This document shows positions 45,263-51,410 of a DNA stretch of 64,000 bases, piece by piece. A model generated the notes under the pieces. The model made no database searches. It saw nothing but the letters and a program-made list of their open reading frames with translations, and had not been told where the DNA came from. This DNA comes from DAOSXA01 sp964526835 (GTDB taxonomy: Bacteria > Zixibacteria > MSB-5A5 > GN15 > FEB-12). The stretch lies in NCBI GenBank assembly GCA_964526835.1, contig CAZGMK010000008.1:62001-126000 (forward strand), in the 5' to 3' direction. The position numbers were made by a program, and so were the translations under genes. Within the stretch, counting starts at the first letter, position 1. Every line of letters starts with the position of its first letter.

Positions 45263-46498
45263 ATGAGAGTTTACACAGCCGCAACGATTCTGATTTTGGC
45301 TTTCGCCCTGAGCGTCCTGGCCGCCGATAACGGTGACCGTATTTGCGGACGACTGACGACAATCGACGGCGAGGTCTTCGAGGGCCTGATTCGCTGGGAC
45401 AGAAATGAAGTCTGCTGGGTCGATGTCCTCGACGGCACTAAGGACCTGGATGACCGATGGGGCCAGCGAGACACCCGTCGCGAACGACGGAAGACCAAAA
45501 TAGAGATTTTCGGCATCACCATCGGCGACCGGTCGTCAGTCAATTGGAACTGGTCAAACAGCGCCCAGTCCGGAGTCCGCTTTGGGCATATCCGGACTCT
45601 TGAAGCTATTGATGACCAGGAGGTGCTGCTCGAGTTGAAATCCGGGCAGACGGTTCGGCTCAGCCGGGGTTCAACCGACATCGGCAAGGATATTAGAGAG
45701 ATCATCATCGAGGACAGAGCAAAGGGCCAGGTCGAGCTGATCTGGGATGACATCAGACAAATCGAGTTTATGCAGGCCGACAACGACCGGCGCTCGACTT
45801 TCGGCGAGCGTCTGTACGGGACACTGGTTACCAGGCGGGGCGATGAGTTCACCGGGTGGGTCTGTTGGGATATGGACGAAGTGTTCACCAACGACATTCT
45901 CGACGGTGAGGAAAAGCGCCGCAAGCGCAAGATCAAGTTCGGCAAGATCGCGGCCATTGAACGCTACTCCTCGAACGGAGCCACGGTCTACCTTGACAAC
46001 GGCGATGCTGTTCTCCTCCGCGGCACCAATGATGTCGACGACGGCAATAGGGGGATCATCATATCGGATCCCGGTTTCGGGCAGATCAGAATTGACTGGG
46101 ATGAATTCGGGAGACTGGACTTCAAACCGGCTCCTCGGGCCCCCCGCTATGATGATTTCGATGGCGGCCGACCGCTCTACGGCACGGTCCACACTGAAGA
46201 CGGCGACGAATACAGGGGCTTCATCGGCTGGGATGACGATGAGGCCCACACCTGGGAGATGCTTGACGGGGATTACCGCGACATCGATTTCTCCATTGAG
46301 TTCGGCCTGATCAAAGAGATTAGGAAACGCTCGTATCGCTCAGCGGTTGTGACGGTCACCGATGGCCGTGAGTTCAGACTCCGCGGTTCGAACGATGTGA
46401 ATTCAGACAACAAGGGAATCTTTGTCGAGCTCGATGACGGGGACATCATCCAGGTTGACTGGGACGAGTTCGAACGCGCTGAGTTCACGCGGCGCTAG
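45263..46498 (+). CDS. Exported protein built of three tandem repeats, no known family
   Basis: A 411-residue protein with a signal peptide (MRVYTAATILILAFALSVLA, residues 1-20). The mature chain consists of three units of about 110-130 residues. Each starts with a G-T-hydrophobic, G-D/E-E pattern followed by a W-D and LDG motif (ICGRLTTIDGEVFEG, LYGTLVTRRGDEFTG, LYGTVHTEDGDEYRG). Each ends with RLRG/LLRG-ND and a WDEFERAEF-like motif. The units look like small beta-barrels, perhaps SH3- or LSm-like. The function is unknown. GGAGG lies 9 bases before the ATG 45263; an in-frame ATG at 45239 and a further one at 45221 are possible. A terminator follows. Confidence 0.75.
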   Translation: MRVYTAATILILAFALSVLAADNGDRICGRLTTIDGEVFEGLIRWDRNEVCWVDVLDGTKDLDDRWGQRDTRRERRKTKIEIFGITIGDRSSVNWNWSNSAQSGVRFGHIRTLEAIDDQEVLLELKSGQTVRLSRGSTDIGKDIREIIIEDRAKGQVELIWDDIRQIEFMQADNDRRSTFGERLYGTLVTRRGDEFTGWVCWDMDEVFTNDILDGEEKRRKRKIKFGKIAAIERYSSNGATVYLDNGDAVLLRGTNDVDDGNRGIIISDPGFGQIRIDWDEFGRLDFKPAPRAPRYDDFDGGRPLYGTVHTEDGDEYRGFIGWDDDEAHTWEMLDGDYRDIDFSIEFGLIKEIRKRSYRSAVVTVTDGREFRLRGSNDVNSDNKGIFVELDDGDIIQVDWDEFERAEFTRR

Positions 46499-46567
46499 TA
46501 GTGATGTAGTCTACCGGAGAATCGCTGTAAGTCTGCAGCAACCTCGCGTTCCAGGGAGCATCGCTTG

Positions 46568-46594
46568 ACGGGCCACTCCTCACCGGTGGCCCGT
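46568..46594 (+). terminator. Hairpin after the three-repeat gene
   Basis: ACGGGCCAC (46568-46576) pairs with GTGGCCCGT (46586-46594), with a 9-base loop; TCCATCTTCC follows. Confidence 0.55.
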
Positions 46595-46733
46595 TCCATC
46601 TTCCATCGCAGTGCTGCAACGCATACTCCGGCTGTGTCGGGTCCGGTCGGTGAACACCCGCCCGGGAACCTTGTTACGCGCCGCCCCGTTGAACCAGGCA
46701 AATGTGCCTGCAACCAATCACAGGTAAAATTCA

Positions 46734-47246
46734 ATGGAACCCAAGAAAGCTTCCCAGTCACGAGCCGTCAAAGCCATGCTGGTCCTGCCGCCCGACTCCA
46801 ATGCTCTCGGTACCATGTTCGGTGGTCAGGTAATGCACTACATCGACGATATCGCGTCAATCGCGGCCTTCCGCCATGCCCGCTGCCAGGTCATAACCGC
46901 CTCCACCGACTCGGTGGACTTCATTCATCCGATAAGCGTCGGCCAGATGATCTGCATGGAATCGTTCGTCACCTGGTCCCACAAGACCTCGATGGAAGTC
47001 TATGTGAGCGTCATCAGCGAGGACCTGAAGACAGGCCGGCGGCGGGTCTGCGCATCGTCGTTTCTGACCTTTGTGGCGATCGATGAGCAGGGCAACACCC
47101 TGCCGGTCCCGGAGGTGATTCCCGAAACCGACTTCGAAAAGGACCTCCACGCTTCGGCGCGGCAGCGCTACGAACGGCGCATGGAGCGCCGACGCAGCTC
47201 CCGGGCTCTGGCGGATAGGTATCCCCTCAGCCGCTTCAAGATATAA
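46734..47246 (+). CDS. Hotdog-fold acyl-CoA thioesterase
   Basis: A 170-residue thioesterase of the YciA/BACH type, hydrolysing acyl-CoA to acid and CoA. The N-terminal half has PDSNALGTMFGGQVMHYIDDIA (residues 21-42), with the active-site Asp of the hotdog family (in 'GG.l...D'), and DSVDFIHPISVG. The tail is Arg-rich (RRMERRRSSRALADRY). The start is ATG with an AGG about 10 bases upstream. It lies next to the shell protein and the CoA-acylating aldehyde dehydrogenase genes, which may be coincidence. A hairpin follows. Confidence 0.85.
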   Translation: MEPKKASQSRAVKAMLVLPPDSNALGTMFGGQVMHYIDDIASIAAFRHARCQVITASTDSVDFIHPISVGQMICMESFVTWSHKTSMEVYVSVISEDLKTGRRRVCASSFLTFVAIDEQGNTLPVPEVIPETDFEKDLHASARQRYERRMERRRSSRALADRYPLSRFKI

Positions 47247-47255
47247 TAGGCGGCC

Positions 47256-47276
47256 GCCCCGCGTTCCTTCCGGGGC
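47256..47276 (+). terminator. Short hairpin after the thioesterase gene
   Basis: GCCCCG (47256-47261) pairs with CGGGGC (47271-47276); no T-run follows. Weak evidence. Confidence 0.35.
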
Positions 47277-47306
47277 ACGCTTGGGCGAGGCCTCGTAGAT
47301 TTTTGA

Positions 47307-47335
47307 TTGACAAGGGATTTGCCCCCATTTAACAT
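47307..47335 (+). promoter_or_regulatory. Candidate promoter for the BMC shell gene
   Basis: TTGACA at 47307-47312 (perfect), 17-base spacer, TAACAT at 47330-47335 (four of six). The ATG of the shell gene is 39 bases further on. Confidence 0.6.
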
Positions 47336-47373
47336 TAGCCAAACGATACGTTATGGCTGAATCAGGAGTCCCA

Positions 47374-47661
47374 ATGGAAGCAATCGGTATGATCGAGACC
47401 AAGGGGCTGGTAGCCTTGATTGAGGCGTGCGACGCCATGGTCAAGGCGGCTAAGGTCCAGTTGGTCTCATACGAGAAGGTGGGCGGTGGCCTGGTGACCG
47501 CTATTGTCCGTGGCGACGTAGCAGCCTGCAAAGCGGCTACCGATGCCGGCGCGGCGGCGGCCCAGAAAGTGGGCGAGCTAGTGAGTGTGCACGTAATCCC
47601 GCGCCCGCACAATAATGTCCACGAGGTTTTCCCAACCTTCCTGCCCGAAGAACGTAGCTAA
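47374..47661 (+). CDS. Bacterial microcompartment hexameric shell protein (BMC-H)
   Basis: A 95-residue single BMC domain that tiles into hexamers forming the facets of protein organelles such as carboxysomes and EutM/PduA-type metabolosomes. Features are AIGMIETKGLVALIEACDAMVKAA (residues 3-26), GGGLVTAIVRGDVAACKAATDAG with the conserved loop, and VHVIPRPHNNV, the pore-adjacent C-terminal strand with the IPRPH signature. ATG 47374 follows AGGAG by 6 bases; an in-frame ATG at 47353 adds seven unneeded residues. The CoA-acylating aldehyde dehydrogenase downstream is a typical cargo. No pentamer (BMC-P) or other shell gene is within this window. Confidence 0.94.
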   Translation: MEAIGMIETKGLVALIEACDAMVKAAKVQLVSYEKVGGGLVTAIVRGDVAACKAATDAGAAAAQKVGELVSVHVIPRPHNNVHEVFPTFLPEERS

Positions 47662-47670
47662 CGCCTGATG

Positions 47671-47698
47671 CGGGAGCCGCCCAGAGGCTCCCGTTTTT
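47671..47698 (+). terminator. Intrinsic terminator between the shell and aldehyde dehydrogenase genes
   Basis: Stem CGGGAGCC / GGCTCCCG (47671-47678 and 47686-47693), loop GCCCAGA, then TTTTTCT. The next ATG lies only 7 bases after the T-run, so the dehydrogenase mRNA probably depends on readthrough. Confidence 0.85.
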
Positions 47699-47704
47699 CT
47701 ATCT

Positions 47705-49210
47705 ATGGCCGAATCCGCCCAAAATCAAGGTGTGGAGGAGATTGTCAAGGCCGTCCTTGATGAACTCACCAAACGCAACGGTGGCCAGAGCGCCCCGCAA
47801 CCGATACCCTCATCAACACCTCCGACCAGTATCGGCCCGACGCCGACCATCGGCGCCCAGCCGCGAGCCAACGGCGACGGAGTCTGTCTGTTTGGTTCCC
47901 TCGATGATGCCGTCGAGGCGGCCCGCCTGGCGCAGCGACGCTGGATCGACATCTCGCTGGACAGGCGCAAGGAAATAGTGGCGAACATCCGCCGCCGCGC
48001 GCTCGAGAACGCCGAACGGCTGGGTCAACTCGCGGTCAGCGAGACCGGCCTGGGCAAGATGCCCGACAAAATGAACAAGATCGCCCTCTGCGCCCGCAAG
48101 ACACCCGGACCGGAGGACCTGCAACCCTACGCCTTCACCGGCGACAACGGCCTCACGCTGGTCGAACCGGCCCCGTGGGGAGTGGTCGGCAGCATCACCC
48201 CGTCGACCAACCCGCCGTCGACCGTCCTGAACAATTCGATCTCGATCATTTCCGGCGGTAACGCTGCCGTCTTCAACCCGCACCCGGCCGCGAAGAATGT
48301 CTCCTCCGAGATGGCTAAGGTGGTCCATGACGCTATTGTCGAGGCGGGCGGTCCCGCCAACGTCGTCACCTGCATGAACCAGCCTACTATCGAATCGGCC
48401 GCGGCCCTCTGGTCGCACAAGAATGTCGACCTGATCGTGGTCACCGGGGGCGGGGGAGTGGTCAGGGCGGCCATGCAGTCCGGCAAGCGAGCTATCTGCG
48501 CCGGGCCGGGTAACCCGCCGGTGGTCGTCGATGAAACCGCCATCCTCGACCAGGCCGCGCGTCATGTCGTCTACGGGTCCTCGTTCGACAACAACGTCCT
48601 GTGCAGCGATGAAAAGGAGATCTTCGTCGTCGACAAGGTCGCCCATCGTTTCAAGCGCGAGATGATCGCCAACGGCGCCTACGAGCTCGAGGGTGTGGCG
48701 ATTGACAAGCTCACGAAGATACTGGTCGAGAGCGATCCCGACGGCCAGGGATATCGTCATGTCGCGATCAACCGTAACTTCGTCGGCAAGTCGCCCGAGG
48801 AGATACTGAAGCAGGTCGACATCACGCCACCGCCGGGCACTCGATTGGTTATCTTCGAGGCGCCGTGGGACCATCCTTTGGTGATGGCGGAGCAGCTCAT
48901 GCCGATCATCCCGATGGTCCGCTGCAAGACAGTCGAGGAGGCGATGGAGAAGGCGGTGATTGTCGAGCATCAGTTCAAGCATACTCTTGTGATGCACTCG
49001 ACATCGATAGTCAACCTGTCGAACATGGCGCAGTTGTGTCGCGCCAATATCTTTGTGAAGAACGGCCCGAATGTCGCGGGCCTGGGCTTTGGGGGAGAGG
49101 GGTATACGACTATGTCTATAGCCGGGACGACCGGCGAGGGCCTGACGAAGGCCTCCACCTTCACCCGCCCCCGGCGCTGTACTTTGGTGGATTATTTCAG
49201 GATAGTTTAG
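47705..49210 (+). CDS. CoA-acylating aldehyde dehydrogenase with microcompartment encapsulation peptide
   Basis: A 501-residue PduP/EutE-type enzyme converting an aldehyde plus CoA and NAD+ into acyl-CoA. The N-terminus is an amphipathic helix (VEEIVKAVLDELTKR, residues 10-24) and a Pro/Ser-rich linker (about 25-55), which is the signature of an encapsulation peptide that targets cargo into microcompartments. The catalytic domain has VTGGGGVVRAA (NAD binding, about 246), AGPGNPP, and the active-site cysteine in NVLCSDEKE (Cys300). No clear ribosome-binding site precedes ATG 47705; GTG at 47732 is an alternative start at the helix. The terminator just upstream is noted separately. The Fic gene follows after 9 bases. 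Confidence 0.93.
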   Translation: MAESAQNQGVEEIVKAVLDELTKRNGGQSAPQPIPSSTPPTSIGPTPTIGAQPRANGDGVCLFGSLDDAVEAARLAQRRWIDISLDRRKEIVANIRRRALENAERLGQLAVSETGLGKMPDKMNKIALCARKTPGPEDLQPYAFTGDNGLTLVEPAPWGVVGSITPSTNPPSTVLNNSISIISGGNAAVFNPHPAAKNVSSEMAKVVHDAIVEAGGPANVVTCMNQPTIESAAALWSHKNVDLIVVTGGGGVVRAAMQSGKRAICAGPGNPPVVVDETAILDQAARHVVYGSSFDNNVLCSDEKEIFVVDKVAHRFKREMIANGAYELEGVAIDKLTKILVESDPDGQGYRHVAINRNFVGKSPEEILKQVDITPPPGTRLVIFEAPWDHPLVMAEQLMPIIPMVRCKTVEEAMEKAVIVEHQFKHTLVMHSTSIVNLSNMAQLCRANIFVKNGPNVAGLGFGGEGYTTMSIAGTTGEGLTKASTFTRPRRCTLVDYFRIV

Positions 49211-49219
49211 GAGGGGAGG

Positions 49220-50608
49220 ATGATTACCAGCACAACAGAGATTCCTCAGACACCCTATTCGTACCGAGCTGAACAGAGAAGGGGGATAGAGGAAATCGCA
49301 TCACGAGTATGTGAACTCAGGCAGCGTGGGAGTCTAAGCCCGAAGGTACTTCATCGTATTCGCAGCTACTTCCGAATCAAGAACATCTATCACTCAAATG
49401 CCATTGAGGGTAATCTCCTGGATGTGGGTGAGACGCGCCAAGTTGTTGAGATGGGTTTGACCATTACAGGCAAACCACTCAAAGATCAGGCCGAAGCCAA
49501 GAATCTCGCATCTGCTCTGGATTTCTTGGAGGAACTGGCAACTCGCACAGAGGATCCAATATCGGAACATGACGTTCGACAGATTCATGCGCTGGTTCTC
49601 AAAGACATTGACGATGGCAACGCCGGTGTCTACCGACGCGTAGATGTCGAGATCTCAGGTTCTCAATTCAAGCCCCCTGGTCCGGAGCAAGTACCACTCT
49701 ATATGGAGGAGTTCTCGACGTGGCTCATGCGAGCTTCCTGCGTCGATCCAGCTTCTGGCGTGGCTTCAGTCGACGCGGTTGTTAATGCGGTTGTGGCTCA
49801 CACATGGTTAGTGTACATTCATCCGTTCATAGATGGAAACGGGCGAGTCGCAAGGCTCTTGATGAATCTAATGCTAATGCGGGCTGGTTTTCCAATAACT
49901 GTGATTACAAGAGAGGACAGGTACAGATACTATGACGCTCTGGAGGAATCGCAGAGTACGGACTTGTCCTCATTCATTGCTCTAGTGACGGAGGCAATCC
50001 ATGAGAGCCTAGAAGAGTACGAGGATGCCGCGAAAGAGCAACGAGAACAGGAGGAGTGGGCGCGGTCGCTTGCGAGTAGGTTCGACAAGCCAGCTCTCGC
50101 CAAAGCTCAGAACGAGTACGAGGTGTGGAGAAGCGCGATGGATCTGCTCAAGAGCTACATGAAACAGGCTGCGCTGCAGATAGATGCATCAGTCGACATT
50201 GCAAAAGTGTACTTCAAGGATTTCGGCACACTTGAGTTTGAGAAGTACTTAAGTTTGAGGCAATATGGTAGTGCCAAAAAGACGTGGTTCCTGCGCCTGG
50301 ACTTCGTTCGGGGTGACAAGGCGGCTAGGTATCTCTTCTTCTTCGGGTCGCCGTCGCATCCTAAGCTGAAGAAGCACTGTGACGTGACGCTACATGTTGC
50401 GCGCGAAGAGCCAGCGAGTAGCTTCTACTACCAGCATACTAAGGACATTTCAAAACCAGACGTTCCGGCCATTACTGAGATCGGCTACAAGGCAAATGCT
50501 GAGCGTTTTGTAGCAGGTCTTGTCAGCGGCGACGACAAGGGCGGCAAGATAGAGCGCTTGGGTCGGATGTTCTTCGAAGACGTTATTAGCAAACAGTTTG
50601 CGAATTGA
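49220..50608 (+). CDS. Fic-domain protein (class II, self-inhibited) with long C-terminal extension
   Basis: A 462-residue protein that probably transfers AMP to a target (or another nucleotide-derived group). The Fic motif HPFIDGNGRVAR is at residues 201-212. An inhibitory-helix motif SNAIEGN (residues 59-65, [S/T]xxxE[G/N]) lies N-terminal to it, characteristic of class II Fic proteins. The N-terminal PTYSYR-like segment and the GVYRRVDVEISGSQF stretch are also typical. Residues about 270-462 are a charged extension of unknown fold. The gene is visibly less GC-rich and uses more A/T-ending codons than its neighbours, which suggests acquisition by transfer. AGGAGGGGAGG precedes the ATG. Confidence 0.9.
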   Translation: MITSTTEIPQTPYSYRAEQRRGIEEIASRVCELRQRGSLSPKVLHRIRSYFRIKNIYHSNAIEGNLLDVGETRQVVEMGLTITGKPLKDQAEAKNLASALDFLEELATRTEDPISEHDVRQIHALVLKDIDDGNAGVYRRVDVEISGSQFKPPGPEQVPLYMEEFSTWLMRASCVDPASGVASVDAVVNAVVAHTWLVYIHPFIDGNGRVARLLMNLMLMRAGFPITVITREDRYRYYDALEESQSTDLSSFIALVTEAIHESLEEYEDAAKEQREQEEWARSLASRFDKPALAKAQNEYEVWRSAMDLLKSYMKQAALQIDASVDIAKVYFKDFGTLEFEKYLSLRQYGSAKKTWFLRLDFVRGDKAARYLFFFGSPSHPKLKKHCDVTLHVAREEPASSFYYQHTKDISKPDVPAITEIGYKANAERFVAGLVSGDDKGGKIERLGRMFFEDVISKQFAN

Positions 50609-50650
50609 AGGCTGTTCAGCCAGCGGGCCGGAACCCTGCGCTCCCGCAAC

Positions 50651-51020
50651 ATCATGGACCCATAACCCGTCATTCCCGCGAAAGCGGGAATCCATAGCTG
50701 CCCCGTGAAACAACCTTGCGTTTACATCATGGCCAGCAAGAAGCATGGGACACTGTACACTGGTGTCACCAGCGACCTGCGCAAGCGCGTCTACGAACAC
50801 CAGAACGACACCGTCGGTGGGTTCACGGCCAGGTATGGCGTGCACCGGCTCGTGTACTACGAAGTGCACGAGGATATGCGGTCGGCGATTACCAGAGAGA
50901 AGCGGATCAAGAAGTGGAACCGGGCGTGGAAGGTTGAACTCATTGAGAAGATGAACCCGGAGTGGCGGGATTTGTCCGGTGAGCTGTGAGGGATGGACCC
51001 CCGCTTTCGCGGGGGTGACG
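50651..51020 (+). mobile_element. REP-bracketed GIY-YIG element (candidate mobile unit)
   Basis: The nuclease gene at 50705-50989 is flanked by palindromes in opposite orientation. Upstream: ATTCCCGC-GAAA-GCGGGAAT (50672-50691). Downstream: CCCCCGC-TTTC-GCGGGGG (50998-51015), the reverse complement arrangement. The flanks also correspond: CGTC before and CCA after the left palindrome match TGG before and TGACG after the right one. The whole behaves as terminal inverted repeats about 370 bases long. The mobility is inference. Confidence 0.6.
50705..50989 (+). CDS. GIY-YIG nuclease-like protein
   Basis: A 94-residue single-domain protein of the UPF0213/YhbQ-like GIY-YIG group. Motifs are CVYIMASKKHGTLYTGVTSDL (GIY and YIG in variant form), the conserved Arg in LRKRVYEH and the catalytic Glu in ITREKRIKKW (about residues 70-75). 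Its ends NPEWRDLSGEL are family-typical. The start is GTG 50705, without a strong ribosome-binding site. Inverted REP-like palindromes sit on both sides. It may be the enzyme that moves or processes this palindrome; it could also just be a passenger. The neighbouring Fic gene is unrelated. Confidence 0.85.
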   Translation: MKQPCVYIMASKKHGTLYTGVTSDLRKRVYEHQNDTVGGFTARYGVHRLVYYEVHEDMRSAITREKRIKKWNRAWKVELIEKMNPEWRDLSGEL

Positions 51021-51070
51021 AGACGGGGCTGGGGTGACGTTGGAGAGGGCGGGGGTGACGTCGGAGGGGC
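51011..51070 (+). repeat. Three tandem 20-base units
   Basis: Units at 51011-51030, 51031-51050 and 51051-51070 each begin with GGGG(G)TGACG and are otherwise G-rich. The first unit begins within the right palindrome of the GIY-YIG element, so the tail of the repeat appears to have been amplified. Confidence 0.75.
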
Positions 51071-51084
51071 GGGCGGCCGGGTGG

Positions 51085-51103
51085 CCCGGAGCCCTGCTCC
51101 GGG
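51085..51103. repeat. Perfect 8-bp palindrome
   Basis: CCCGGAGC-CCT-GCTCCGGG. A separate palindrome type from the GIY-YIG repeats. Its function is unknown. Confidence 0.55.
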
Positions 51104-51160
51104 TATCCAGGGGCGTAACCATCAGCAGACGTATGACAGCGGCCCCCTTGCCCCGGGAGT

Positions 51161-51250
51161 ATCATGGACCCGTGACCCCGTCATTCCCGCGCAAGCGGGA
51201 ATCTATAGGCGCCCCGGGGGAATGGACCGCGCTTTCGCGGGGGTGACGAA
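51161..51250 (+). mobile_element. Gene-less deletion derivative of the GIY-YIG element
   Basis: Left palindrome ATTCCCGC-GCAA-GCGGGAAT at 51183-51202 and right palindrome at 51227-51243, in opposite orientation. The flanks match the larger element: ATCATGGACCC upstream and GGGGGTGACGA downstream, and the inner TATAGGCGCCCCGGG matches the CATAGCTGCCCCGTG at the start of the nuclease gene. About 90 bases in total, without a gene. Confidence 0.6.
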
Positions 51251-51410
51251 TCAGCAAGCGTGAACAGACCCGGTGCGCCCAGGTCACCGCCGGCTTCGAA
51301 TAGGCCCGGCCGGGTGACCCGCTCAGGCGTCGGGCAGGAGCCCGGCTTGTCCTGAGCTTTCAGCTACGAGACATCCTCGTCCCATTCCCGCGGCGGCGGC
51401 AGACACAGGC
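51251..51410. other. Gap downstream of dnaE2
   Basis: GC-rich and without a gene. It contains an imperfect inverted repeat GGTCACC (51282-51288) / GGTGACC (51313-51319), which may terminate minus-strand transcription of dnaE2. Confidence 0.35.

Noticed and set aside
46565..47086. 173-residue frame overlapping the thioesterase
   Set aside because: It is in another frame of the hotdog thioesterase and begins in its upstream hairpin; no motifs.
47813..48997. Minus-strand reading frame (394 residues) opposite the aldehyde dehydrogenase
   Set aside because: Arg/His/Asp-rich shadow of a conserved enzyme gene.
49220..50989. Toxin-antitoxin pair Fic plus small gene
   Set aside because: The small downstream gene is a GIY-YIG nuclease with its own flanking repeats, and the Fic protein carries its inhibitory helix internally, so no separate antitoxin is needed.
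50651..51250. CRISPR array
   Set aside because: The palindromes alternate in orientation and lack regular spacers; no cas genes are in the window.
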